Shown piece by piece: positions 33,157-41,091 of a DNA stretch of 64,000 bases (position 1 is the stretch's first letter; each line of letters opens with the position of its first letter). A program made the translations under genes and the position numbers. The stretch lies in assembly GCF_006715085.1 (NCBI RefSeq), contig NZ_VFMM01000003.1, positions 806,001-870,000 on the forward strand, read 5' to 3'. Below the pieces are notes generated by a model that saw nothing but the letters and a program-made list of their open reading frames with translations, did not search any database and was not told where the DNA came from. The DNA comes from Kribbella jejuensis (GTDB taxonomy: Bacteria; Actinomycetota; Actinomycetes; Propionibacteriales; Kribbellaceae).

Positions 33157-33260
33157 CTGACCTGCGGTTTCGCCATTCGTCAATGATCATCGGTGCCCAG
33201 CGTTAGTCAGCGTCTCACGGAGCAGTGACGGAGCAGGAACTTGCCCGCGGCAACGTTTGA
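33157..33260. repeat. junction repeat B' (shared with 29246-29340)
   Basis: Contains GACCTGCGGTTT, CGCCATTCGTCAA, AGCAGTGACGGAGCAGGAAC and TTGCCCGCGGCAACGTTTG, collinear with the other junction repeat. Lies directly beyond dehydrogenase fragment B. Confidence 0.6.
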
Positions 33261-33413
33261 GCCTACCCGAGGCTGGCTCCACGGGTCCTCGCGGAAGTGG
33301 ATCGTCTGCAGCGTCACGTCACCGAACTTCGGCACGCGAACGCAGTCCTCCGAGAGGCCTTGAGCCGCGCGCAGACGCGCCTGTTGTCCGCTCAGAGGCC
33401 GTTCCGCAGGTAA
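33261..33413 (+). pseudogene. coiled-coil fragment, possibly from a transposon accessory gene
   Basis: Open frame without a start, preceded by an in-frame TGA at 33258. It reads VLAEVDRLQRHVTELRHANA, then VLREALSRAQTRLLSAQR, and stops at 33411. The heptad pattern resembles the C-terminal coiled coil of transposon-associated proteins (IS3 OrfA or DUF6262 of Tn554-like elements). Too short to assign. It starts exactly where junction repeat B' ends. Confidence 0.35.
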
Positions 33414-33815
33414 TGCTGAGTCGTGATCGGCTGGTCCCGCGGATGCCCGGTCCGGTTCACGCTGAGAGGTGTCAGCGCGAACCGAACCGGGCTCAGAACC
33501 TCGACCTCGATCCGTCAGGAGATGCGAAGTGAGGCTTTGGTGGAGGGGCGGGACGGGCGCGGAGTGCTGGGGTCAGTGAGGAGGTAACCCCTCTCGGCAC
33601 ACCCGCCCCGCCTGCTTGGGAATCTCCGACAGCAGGACTCCGGCGTGACTGGGTCGGAGGTCGGTGACGTTCGATCGGGTCCGCTCGACGCAAGACGGAG
33701 AGGGCTGGGCAAAATCAGGACGCCGTCGTTGAGGCCCAGGACTGCGGGATCGGACCCTTTACCTCCGCCTACGCCGCGATGCTCGGCGATCGGTTGCAGC
33801 TCACATGAGCTCGGT
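33414..33815. other. gene-poor stretch
   Basis: No credible complete gene. One frame ending at 33808 reads VVEAQDCGIGPFTSAYAAML then GDRLQLT before the stop and could be the tail of a lost gene. No repeat, RNA gene or clear terminator was recognised. Confidence 0.4.
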
Positions 33816-34037
33816 TCAGTCGTCGAGCCACTCGGCTCCGGTGGCGTCGCGGTGGTAGCCCTTGTGGTGGCCGTGGATGCAGACGCGTCCGGTCATTGGG
33901 TTCTCGCCGTCGCAGCGTTCGGCGGAGCGTAGTTCCGGCCAGCCGGTATCACGTCCACAGTCGTTGCTCGTACTCATTACCCGCTCGACGCCAAAGCGAG
34001 AGACATTGTCTGCTGGCGTCACGTACGACTCGTTCAT
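33816..34037 (-). CDS. small Cys/His-rich protein, 73 aa
   Basis: 73 residues from ATG 34037. The C-terminal half reads ERCDGENPMTGRVCIHGHHK, then GYHRDATGAEWLDD, with two Cys and four His that could bind zinc. Similar short proteins with CDG...GxC...GxHxxYHRD...WLDD occur singly near phage-like and DUF5753 regulator genes in actinomycetes, as I recall, but no function is known. It lies downstream of the DUF5753 regulator on the same strand with a 118-bp gap, so it may be a loosely linked fourth member of that module. Confidence 0.6.
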   Translation of the reverse strand: MNESYVTPADNVSRFGVERVMSTSNDCGRDTGWPELRSAERCDGENPMTGRVCIHGHHKGYHRDATGAEWLDD

Positions 34038-34155
34038 GTCGCCCCCGTCGTTCGGATCTGTTGGGCGCAACAAAGTTAGGTCGCGAGAACATCGTCGCGG
34101 GTGCGGATTTCTTCGGATTTCTCGGCGAATTCCAGATGACCAGGCCGAGGCGAAA

Positions 34156-35034
34156 TCACGTGCTCGCAGTGTCTGTCTCGGCAGCAAGGTCGGACATCAC
34201 GCGACCAATGACTTGGCGAGCGGCGTGGCCGTAGCTCGCCACTGCGGCAAGCTGCTCGAACGCGTCGCCGTACAGTTCGAGCTCCTGCGGCTGGCGGAGG
34301 TCGAGAGCGGCGCTGAAGGTCTCGACCACGACCCGGCGGTCGTCGTACATCCAGAACCCATGCCACGGTGAGATCGTGTACTCGGTCGTCGCCGCGATGA
34401 TGCCGAGCCGGACGTTCGGTAGATGAGAGGCTGACGCTAACCGGTCGAGCTGGCCGAGGAGAACGTCGACGGGGCAGAGACGCAGTCGGAGCGCGGCCTC
34501 GGGCATGACGATGTGGAACTGCTTGCCCGGCCGGTAGAGGATCTCCTGCCGGCGCAGACGGGCAGCGACTGCCTCGTCCGCGTCGTTGGGTCCCTTGAGC
34601 CGGCGGACGGATTCAACGAACCGCGCACGGGCGTACTCCGCGGTCTGCAGCAGTCCCGGTACGACCGTTGCCTCGAAGATCCGGAACAGCCGAGTTCGCT
34701 GCTCCCACTCGAGAAGCCGCTCCTGCGCAGGCCGGTGACCGGCGCGCACGACCTGGCGCCATTCGGCGTACTGCAACTCCAGCGTATGCAGCGAGGCGAG
34801 CAGCGCATCAAGCTCGGCCTCGTGATCACTCACACGCACCCACGCGCGGAGATCATCATCCGTGGGCGTTTGACGGCCGTTCTCGATCTTGGACACCTTC
34901 GACGGCGGCCAGCCCAGCGACTCCGCGAACTGCCGCCCGGTCGTACCCGCTGACTGGCGGAGCTGGCGGAGTCGCCTGCCGAGGGCTGTACGAGCCTCGT
35001 GGACGCTAACTGCGTCCGATGTATTGGCTGGCAA
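34156..35034 (-). CDS. XRE-type HTH regulator with DUF5753 (Scr1-like) domain
   Basis: 292 aa. Residues 12-70 form an XRE helix-turn-helix (LGRRLRQLRQSAGTTGRQFA, SLGWPPSKVSKIENGRQTP). Residues 100-285 are the DUF5753 domain (ATVVPGLLQTAEYARARF, RQEILYRPGKQFHIVMPEAA, PWHGFWMYDD, VETFSAALDLRQPQELELY). Proteins of this type abound in actinomycetes and are described as Scr1-like, toxin-antitoxin-like regulators often paired with DUF397. Here no DUF397 gene is present, and the partner is DUF6879. It overlaps the DUF6879 gene by 29 bp, so expression is coupled. Probably binds its own promoter. Confidence 0.9.
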   Translation of the reverse strand: MPANTSDAVSVHEARTALGRRLRQLRQSAGTTGRQFAESLGWPPSKVSKIENGRQTPTDDDLRAWVRVSDHEAELDALLASLHTLELQYAEWRQVVRAGHRPAQERLLEWEQRTRLFRIFEATVVPGLLQTAEYARARFVESVRRLKGPNDADEAVAARLRRQEILYRPGKQFHIVMPEAALRLRLCPVDVLLGQLDRLASASHLPNVRLGIIAATTEYTISPWHGFWMYDDRRVVVETFSAALDLRQPQELELYGDAFEQLAAVASYGHAARQVIGRVMSDLAAETDTAST

Positions 35035-35533
35035 AGTCGTCCCGTCGTACTGCTCGGTGCCAGGCGGTGTCCCGCCAGTAATTGTGCTGCACGATCTGCG
35101 CCGGGTCGCTGATCAGCTCGGTGCCGAGGAACGTGTCGTTGTCGTCGAAGTTCATCCGTACGACGGTTCTCGAATCGAACAACCAATAGTCGTGCTTGGG
35201 TACGCCGTCGTTGTCGGCCTGCTCGCGCGGCAGGTAACGGATGTCTTCTCCGGCGGCGGTGGTGAACTGCGAGCACCACACACCGAAGCGGGTGTAGTCG
35301 GTCAAGGGAACGGTCACGACACGAACCCGCGCAAACCGGCGTCCGCTCGCAGTCGCGCCCCGAACCAGGTCGAGCCACTCGCCCAGCCAGGCCGGTTCAT
35401 CCCGGTTGCCGGCCAGGTACTGCGCGAGCGGTTCGGCCTCATCGGGCTCGTTGTAGCGGTCACGGACCTCGAGCCGGAACGCGGTGTGCTCGAAGCTGTT
35501 GAGCAACTCCCAGAGCGAGGGCTCGCTGCTCAG
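35006..35533 (-). CDS. DUF6879 family protein
   Basis: 175 aa if translation starts at the CTG at 35533, or 166 aa from TTG 35506. The family core is complete: SFEHTAFRLEVRDRYNEPDE, then PAWLGEWLDLVRGATASGRR, RVRVVTVPLTDYTRFGVWCS, ADNDGVPKHDYWLFDSRTVV and a C-terminal WRDTAWHRAV. The N-terminal LSSEPSLWELLNSFEHTAF resembles full-length relatives, which favours the CTG. That CTG overlaps the TGA of the preceding gene as CTGA, analogous to ATGA coupling. The function of DUF6879 is unknown, but it recurs next to DUF5753 regulators. Soluble, with no catalytic motif apparent. Confidence 0.82.
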   Translation of the reverse strand: MSSEPSLWELLNSFEHTAFRLEVRDRYNEPDEAEPLAQYLAGNRDEPAWLGEWLDLVRGATASGRRFARVRVVTVPLTDYTRFGVWCSQFTTAAGEDIRYLPREQADNDGVPKHDYWLFDSRTVVRMNFDDNDTFLGTELISDPAQIVQHNYWRDTAWHRAVRRDDFASQYIGRS

Positions 35534-35772
35534 CGGTCCTGCTCCTCGAGGTAGCGGAGCGCGTACATCTTCAGTACGTCCTCCGGGATCTCGATCAGGG
35601 TCTCGTGGTCTGGGACCGGGGCGACAGCGTTCACATCCGCCAGCACCTCCGGGTCCGTGACCTTCCAGCCCTGCGCGATGTAGGTCACCCGATCGGTGCG
35701 GTCGGTCGCGAACAACGTCGGCGAGCTGCTGGTCTGGGAGTTCGGGTCCTTGCCGAGGAAACGAGCGCGCAT
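35530..35772 (-). CDS. small conserved protein heading the DUF6879/DUF5753 module
   Basis: 80 aa, ATG 35772 with an excellent AAGGAGG site six bases upstream. It begins MRARFLGKDPNSQTSSSPTL, continues VTYIAQGWKVTDPEVLADV and ends in an acidic helix. As I recall, this small protein is a regular companion of DUF6879 genes in actinomycetes, and its function is unknown. First gene of a three-gene operon with overlapping coding ends (35530-35533 and 35006-35034). The strong ribosome site suggests it drives translation of the next two genes. Confidence 0.78.
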   Translation of the reverse strand: MRARFLGKDPNSQTSSSPTLFATDRTDRVTYIAQGWKVTDPEVLADVNAVAPVPDHETLIEIPEDVLKMYALRYLEEQDR

Positions 35773-35990
35773 GAAGGGCCTCCTTGCTCGAAATCTGGAG
35801 AAATCCGGCTCATCATGATGATGTCGCCGCTCGTCCCCCGGCGCAACATTTGTCGGCGAGTGCGGGTGTGGAGGGCGTCAGACCTACCGGCTTTGGTGAG
35901 TTTGAGCCCGATCCGTAGCGGACGCATGCGGGTGGGCAAGGCATCGGTCATCGCTGCGTTGAGTCCGCTCTCGGACGGCCGCGCCCCGGC

Positions 35991-36247
35991 GACCGCCTGC
36001 GGACCTCGGCGTTTGGTGATCACGTCGGCCCGGTCGTACGGGGCGGTCGCACGCGAGCGCAGCGAGCAAATCGCGGGCGCTAGCCCGCAGTCGACGGCGG
36101 GAGCCGGCAGGTCGCGGGCGGCAGCCCGCTGTTGGGCGGCGGGAGCCGGCAGGGACGGCGTCAGCCGGGGGAGGGTGGGGTGCGCGCGGAGCGGGTGCGG
36201 GAGGGAGCGGAGCGACCGGAGCATCTGCGGAGCGCGCGGGGGGCTTA
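35991..36247. repeat. copy C: GC-rich repeat downstream of intact acyl-CoA dehydrogenase
   Basis: The stretch 35773-36247 contains no gene. From 35991 it matches copy B: GACCGCCTGCGGACCTCGGCG, a GGGCGGTCGCACGCGAGCGC block, two CGGGCG(G/C)(C/T)AGCCCGC-type hairpins near 36073 and 36116, GAGCCGGCAGG twice, and GGAGCGACCGGAGCATCTGCGG directly before the dehydrogenase stop. The hairpins could act as terminators for that gene. Confidence 0.75.
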
Positions 36248-37585
36248 CTACCTGATGCGCATGCCGGAGATTGCGCGGGCGATCACCAAGCGTTGGATTT
36301 CGGAGGTGCCTTCGAAGATGGTGTAGATCTTGGCGTCTCGGTGCATGCGTTCGACCGGGTATTCGCGGGTGTAGCCGTTGCCGCCGAGGATTTGGATGGC
36401 TTCTTCGGTGACTTTTACGGCTACTTCGCCGGCCTTCAGTTTGGCCATGGAGCCTTCGCCGTGGCGGTAGTCGGGGGTTTCGCCGCGCATGAGGGCGGCG
36501 GACATGTTGGCGGCTCGCCAGACCAGCAGCCTTGCGGCGTCGATTTCCAGGGCCATGTCGGCGAGTTTGAAGGCGATGCCCTGGTTGTCGATGATCGGGC
36601 GGCCGAACTGTTCGCGGGTTTTGGCGTAGTCGAGGGCTACTTCGTAGGCGGCGCGGGCGATGCCGACGGCTTGGGCGCCGACGATGTGGCGGGTCATTTC
36701 GAAGGTGGCCATCGAGGCGTTGCGGCCGGTCGAGCCGGCAGCGTTGGGACCGGCAGTACGCGCGGCGGCTTCGCGGGCTCGGGCGAGGCGTTCGTCGAGT
36801 TTTTCCTTGCCGCCGAGGACGTTGGCGGCCGGGATACGGACGTTGTCGAAGAAGACGTCGGCGGTGTGCGATGCGCGCAGGCCGTGCTTCTTCAACTTCG
36901 TACCCTGCTCGAGACCGCGAACCTCCGACTTGGGTACGACGAACGCCGCCTGGCCCTTCGTACCGAGCGACGGGTCGACTGTGGCGACGACCACGTGGAT
37001 GTCCGCGATGCCGCCGTTCGTGGCCCAGGCCTTCTGACCGTTGATGACCCACTCACCAGAAGCCTCATCAAAAACAGCACGAGTACGAATGGCCGAGACG
37101 TCCGAGCCGGCGCCGGGTTCGGACGAGCAGAAGGCGGCGACGCGTACGTCGTCAGGGGTGCCGTAGCACCGCGGCATCCACTGGCTCCACTGTTCCGGCG
37201 TACCGTTCGAGAAGATGGCCGATGATGCCAGACCGGTGCCCTTCAACGACATACCGATGCCGGCGTCGCCCCAGAACAGTTCCTCGTGGACGAGCGGCAT
37301 CAGCAGGCCGGACGGGTCGACGAACAGGTTGATGTTGGCGTCGAGACCGTACAGACCGATCTTCGCGGCCTCCTGGATCACCGGCCACGGGGTCTCCTCG
37401 CGCTCGTCCCACTCCGCGGCGGCCGGCCGGATCACATCGGCGGCGAAGGAGTGCGCCCAGTCGCGGATCTCCTTCTGCTCCTCGTTCAGCGCCAGCGAGA
37501 AGGGGCTCCAGCCCGGCTTGGAACGCTCGGAGCCGAGTTCACCGGCCAGTGCCATCACGTCGGCGGAGACAACAGGGTCGCTCAT
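36248..37585 (-). CDS. acyl-CoA dehydrogenase
   Basis: 445-aa FAD enzyme that introduces the alpha-beta double bond into acyl-CoA in fatty-acid or branched-chain degradation. N-terminal helices hold EIRDWAHSFAADVIRPAAAE near 40. The middle beta domain has AAFCSSEPGAGSDVSAIRTR near 155 and GEWVINGQKAWATNGG near 180. The C-terminal helices carry YAKTREQFGRPIIDNQGIAF near 325, QILGGNGYTREYPVERMHRD near 400 and YTIFEGTSEIQRLVIARAI at the end, whose Glu is the usual catalytic base. It is divergent from a TetR-led lipid operon and probably regulated with it. Its last codons and downstream flank are duplicated near 29.1 and 33.0 kb. Confidence 0.92.
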   Translation of the reverse strand: MSDPVVSADVMALAGELGSERSKPGWSPFSLALNEEQKEIRDWAHSFAADVIRPAAAEWDEREETPWPVIQEAAKIGLYGLDANINLFVDPSGLLMPLVHEELFWGDAGIGMSLKGTGLASSAIFSNGTPEQWSQWMPRCYGTPDDVRVAAFCSSEPGAGSDVSAIRTRAVFDEASGEWVINGQKAWATNGGIADIHVVVATVDPSLGTKGQAAFVVPKSEVRGLEQGTKLKKHGLRASHTADVFFDNVRIPAANVLGGKEKLDERLARAREAAARTAGPNAAGSTGRNASMATFEMTRHIVGAQAVGIARAAYEVALDYAKTREQFGRPIIDNQGIAFKLADMALEIDAARLLVWRAANMSAALMRGETPDYRHGEGSMAKLKAGEVAVKVTEEAIQILGGNGYTREYPVERMHRDAKIYTIFEGTSEIQRLVIARAISGMRIR

Positions 37586-37608
37586 CAGGTCCTCACAGCT
37601 GCGGGGAT

Positions 37609-37626
37609 GTTACCGATGAGTGTAAC
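37609..37626. promoter_or_regulatory. short inverted repeat in tetR/acyl-CoA dehydrogenase intergenic region
   Basis: GTTAC (37609-37613) and GTAAC (37622-37626) around 8 nt, 23 bp before the dehydrogenase start and 44 bp before the TetR start. Geometry suits a TetR-type operator, but the arms are short. Confidence 0.4.
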
Positions 37627-37669
37627 TGTCGTTTGCACCAAGGGGTACCACTGTGGCTAAGATCGATCC

Positions 37670-38461
37670 ATGAGCTCCGCGCTGCTCGCGATCGGACGCC
37701 GCCGGACCACGGCGGAGCGCCGTCGCGACCGGGAGCGGGACATCATCCGCGCCACCCGGGAGCTGTTCGACGAGCGCGGCACGATCGACGCCCAGATCGA
37801 CGATATCGCCAAGCGGGTCGGGATCAACAAGGCGCTGATCTACCGGCACTTCGCCGGCAAGGAGGAGCTGTTCGCGCTCACCCTCGTCGACTACCTCCAG
37901 GAGCTCGACGAACGCCTGGAAGAAAATGACGGCCCGCGAAGGGCGCCGCTGAACAGGCTCAAGGCGCTCAGCGAGACGTTCGTCGACTTCTGCCTCGGCT
38001 ACCCGGCCTTCACCGATTGCGCGATGAGCCTGTTGAGAAGGACCGGCGAGGAGCTGTTCGGCGAGATCACCGAGCCGGTGATGGTCAAACTCGGTACGGC
38101 GATGGCGGCGCCGCTGGACCGGATCGCCGCCGTCCTCAAGGCCGGCCAGCGCACCGGGGTGTTCGACGAGGTGGACACGGCGTACCTGGCGAACCATCTG
38201 TACACCCAGACCCTGGGGTCGTTGCACATGGCAAGGGTCGGGCTGATCGTGTCGGGCAGCCAACCGGGACACCCGGTGGTGCATCATGCCGATGTCGGCA
38301 CCGTCCGGTCGACGGCGATCACCGCCACGCTCGCCACCGCGGTCGGCCGCAAGGCCCTGAATCACAAGGCCGCAGTGGGCCAGAAGGCCGCGGTAGGCCA
38401 GAAAGCTCTGCCAACCAAGAAGACCCGCTCCGCAAGCACTAGAGCAGGAGAGACATCGTGA
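37670..38461 (+). CDS. TetR-family regulator with Lys/Ala-rich repeat tail
   Basis: 263 aa. The HTH at residues 20-65 (RDIIRATRELFDERGTID-type helix, then IAKRVGINKALIYRHFAGKE) is typical. The ligand domain runs to about 220. The C-terminal 35 residues are unusual: low-complexity, basic, with KAAVGQKAAVGQKA repeats, likely disordered and able to touch DNA non-specifically. The stop overlaps the GTG of the thiolase gene by 4 bp, so the regulator is the first gene of the thiolase-FabG4-MaoC operon and is divergent from the acyl-CoA dehydrogenase. It probably represses both units and responds to an acyl-CoA. Confidence 0.9.
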   Translation: MSSALLAIGRRRTTAERRRDRERDIIRATRELFDERGTIDAQIDDIAKRVGINKALIYRHFAGKEELFALTLVDYLQELDERLEENDGPRRAPLNRLKALSETFVDFCLGYPAFTDCAMSLLRRTGEELFGEITEPVMVKLGTAMAAPLDRIAAVLKAGQRTGVFDEVDTAYLANHLYTQTLGSLHMARVGLIVSGSQPGHPVVHHADVGTVRSTAITATLATAVGRKALNHKAAVGQKAAVGQKALPTKKTRSASTRAGETS

Positions 38462-39735
38462 CCGAACCGCGCAAGGTGGCCGTGGTCGCCGGTAACCGGA
38501 TCCCGTTCGCCCGGCAGGACAAGACCTACCGGCACGCCTCGAACTCCGACATGCTCACCGCCGCGCTGAACGGTCTCGTCGACCGGACCGGCCTCGGCGG
38601 GCAGGAGGTCGGCGAGGTGGTGGCCGGCGCGGTCCTCAAGCACGCCCGCGACTGGAACATGGTGCGCGAGGTGGTGCTCGGGTCGAAGCTGGCCCCGACC
38701 ACCCCGGCGTACGACATCCAGCAGGCGTGTGGCACCGGGCTGGAGGCCGCGATCCTGGTCGGCAACAAGATCGCGCTCGGCCAGATCGACGCGGGTATCG
38801 CCGGCGGCGTCGACACCGCGTCCGACGCCCCACTGAGCGTCAACGACCACCTGCGCAACATCCTCCTGGACCTGAACCGGGCGAAGACGTACCCGGACCG
38901 CCTCAAGGTGCTGGCCCGCGTCCGCCCGAAGGACGTCGTACCGGAGATCCCGCGCAACGCCGAGCCGCGGACCCGGAAGTCGATGGGTGAGCACGCCGCG
39001 CTGACCGCGCTGGAGTGGGGTATCACCCGCGAGGCGCAGGACGAGCTCGCCTACCGGTCCCACATGAACCTGGCCGCCGCGTACGACCGGGGCTTCCAGC
39101 AGGACCTGATCACGCCGTACCTGGGTCTCGAGAAGGACCAGAACCTCAGGCCCGACACGACACTCGAGAAGCTGGCGAAGCTGAAGCCCGTCTTCGGCCA
39201 GGGCGAGACCGCGACGATGACGGCCGGCAACTCCACGCCGCTGACCGACGGCGCCTCGACAGTGCTGCTGTCGACCGACGAATGGGCCGAGCAGCACGGG
39301 CTGCGGCCGCTGGCGTACCTCACGCACTCCCAGACCGCCGCGGTCGACTACGTGAAGGGCGCCGAAGGTCTCCTGATGGCTCCTGCCTACGCGGTGCCGA
39401 GGATGCTCCAACGGGCAGGCCTGACGCTGCAGGACTTCGACTACTACGAGATCCATGAGGCGTTCGCGTCCCAGGTGCTGGCCACCCTGAAGGCGTGGGA
39501 GGATCCGATCTTCTGCAAGGAACGGCTCGGCCTGGACGCTCCGCTCGGCGAGGTCGACCGGGACAAGCTGAACGTGAACGGCAGCTCGCTGGCCGCGGGC
39601 CATCCGTTCGCCGCGACCGGCGGGCGGATCGTCGCCGCGCTGGCCAAGCAACTGGACGAGAACGGTGGCGGCCGCGGTCTGATCTCGATCTGCGCCGCGG
39701 GTGGCCAGGGTGTCGTCGCCATCCTCGAGAAGTAG
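38458..39735 (+). CDS. acetyl-CoA acetyltransferase (thiolase, FadA/FadI-like)
   Basis: 425 aa. Catalytic set complete: Cys in DIQQACGTGLEA near residue 92, His in NGSSLAAGHPFAATGGR near 385, and the C-terminal Cys in SICAAGGQGV near 415. IHEAFASQVLA near 325 holds the family NEAF-equivalent (here HEAF). It splits 3-ketoacyl-CoA or condenses acetyl units. The operon partners FabG4-like reductase and MaoC hydratase supply the ketoacyl and enoyl steps, and the divergent dehydrogenase the first step, giving a full beta-oxidation-like cycle. Start is GTG 38458, preceded by AGGAGAG and overlapping the TetR stop. Confidence 0.92.
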   Translation: MTEPRKVAVVAGNRIPFARQDKTYRHASNSDMLTAALNGLVDRTGLGGQEVGEVVAGAVLKHARDWNMVREVVLGSKLAPTTPAYDIQQACGTGLEAAILVGNKIALGQIDAGIAGGVDTASDAPLSVNDHLRNILLDLNRAKTYPDRLKVLARVRPKDVVPEIPRNAEPRTRKSMGEHAALTALEWGITREAQDELAYRSHMNLAAAYDRGFQQDLITPYLGLEKDQNLRPDTTLEKLAKLKPVFGQGETATMTAGNSTPLTDGASTVLLSTDEWAEQHGLRPLAYLTHSQTAAVDYVKGAEGLLMAPAYAVPRMLQRAGLTLQDFDYYEIHEAFASQVLATLKAWEDPIFCKERLGLDAPLGEVDRDKLNVNGSSLAAGHPFAATGGRIVAALAKQLDENGGGRGLISICAAGGQGVVAILEK

Positions 39736-39743
39736 GAGTTGAG

Positions 39744-41090
39744 ATGACGGATCGCTACCAGACCTTCACCCGGACACCGCTCGGCAAGACCCTGGTGAAG
39801 AACCTCGGCCTGCCCGACCCGATGCCGCTGCCCCGCTGGTACGAGGGCGCCCCGGTGATCGACGGTACGGTCGTCTTCGGCGCGATCGGCGAGACCGACG
39901 CCGGCAAGGCGATCCAGGCCCTGCTGCGCGACATCGGCGCCTCGTTCAGTACGGCGACCGAAGGCGTCGCGTCCAGCGAGATCCGCCCAAAGGCGCTGGT
40001 CTTCGACGCGACCGGCGCGACCTCGACCGCGGACCTGAGCAGCCTGCAGCGGTTCTTCTCCCCCGTGATCCGTCAGCTCGCCCCGGCGGGCCGCGTGATC
40101 GTCATCGGCCGTACGCCGGAACTCGCCGGCTCCACCGACCAGCACGTCGCGCAGCGCGCGCTGGAGGGCTTCACCCGCAGCCTCGGCAAGGAGGTGAAGC
40201 GCGGCGCGACGGTCAACCTGGTGTACGTCGCTCCCGACGCGCACGAGCAGCTCGACTCCACGCTGCGCTTCTTCCTCTCCCCCAAGTCGGCGTACGTCGA
40301 CGGTCAGGTCGCCCGGATCGGCACCGGCCCGCTGGTCAGCAACGATCCGCATCGGCCGCTGGCCGGTCGTACGGCGCTCGTCACCGGCGCGGCCCGCGGG
40401 ATCGGCGCCGCCATCGCGGACACCCTCGCCCGCGACGGCGCGACCGTGATCGGTGTCGACGTACCGCAGAACGCGGACCCGCTGCGCAAGGTGATCTCGA
40501 AGATCGGCGGTACCGAACTCCTCCTCGACGTGACCGCCGTCGACGCCGCGCAGCGGATCGCGGCGCACGCGCACGACCAGCACGGCGGCCTCGACATCGT
40601 CGTCCACAACGCCGGCATCACCCGCGACCGGCGGCTGGTGAACATGCGGACCGACGCCTGGGATGCTGTCCTCGACGTCAACCTGCGCGCTCCCGAGCGG
40701 ATCACCAAGCATCTGGTCGAATCCGGCACGCTCCGCGACGGCGGCTCGATCGTCGGCGTCTCGTCGATGGCCGGGATCGCGGGCAACAACGGCCAGACGA
40801 ACTACGCGACCTCGAAGGCCGGCGTGATCGGCCTGGTGCAGGCGCTCGCGCCGGTGCTGGCCGAGAAGCAGATCCGGATCAACGCGGTCGCGCCCGGGTT
40901 CATCGAGACCGAGATGACCGCGAAGATCCCGTTCGCGATCCGCGAGGTCGGCCGCCGGCTGAACTCGCTGCAACAGGGCGGCCTGCCGATCGACGTCGCG
41001 GAGACGATCGCCTGGTTCGCGGATCCGGCGTCCGCGGGCGTGACCGGCAACGTGGTCCGCGTCTGCGGCCAGAGCCTGCTGGGTGCCTGA
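39744..41090 (+). CDS. high-molecular-weight FabG4-type 3-oxoacyl reductase
   Basis: 448 aa from ATG 39744 with AGGAG 8 bp upstream. Two domains: residues 1-205 are flavodoxin/Rossmann-like and lack the SDR catalytic residues, as in mycobacterial FabG4. Residues 210-448 are a classical short-chain dehydrogenase with GAARGIGAAIA near 217, NAGITRD near 290, and the catalytic Ser (GVSSMAG), Tyr and Lys (NYATSKAG) near 335-355. NADH/NADPH-dependent reduction of 3-oxoacyl-CoA is expected. It lies between thiolase and MaoC genes, the same order of functions as the mycobacterial fadA2-fabG4-htdX region (known to me from Rv0241c-Rv0243). Confidence 0.92.
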   Translation: MTDRYQTFTRTPLGKTLVKNLGLPDPMPLPRWYEGAPVIDGTVVFGAIGETDAGKAIQALLRDIGASFSTATEGVASSEIRPKALVFDATGATSTADLSSLQRFFSPVIRQLAPAGRVIVIGRTPELAGSTDQHVAQRALEGFTRSLGKEVKRGATVNLVYVAPDAHEQLDSTLRFFLSPKSAYVDGQVARIGTGPLVSNDPHRPLAGRTALVTGAARGIGAAIADTLARDGATVIGVDVPQNADPLRKVISKIGGTELLLDVTAVDAAQRIAAHAHDQHGGLDIVVHNAGITRDRRLVNMRTDAWDAVLDVNLRAPERITKHLVESGTLRDGGSIVGVSSMAGIAGNNGQTNYATSKAGVIGLVQALAPVLAEKQIRINAVAPGFIETEMTAKIPFAIREVGRRLNSLQQGGLPIDVAETIAWFADPASAGVTGNVVRVCGQSLLGA

Positions 41091-41091
41091 G

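Noticed and set aside
29204..36247. Intact integrase or relaxase gene in the accessory region
   Set aside because: No frame shows a tyrosine or serine recombinase signature. Only istA-like and coiled-coil fragments remain, so an active integrative element is not claimed.
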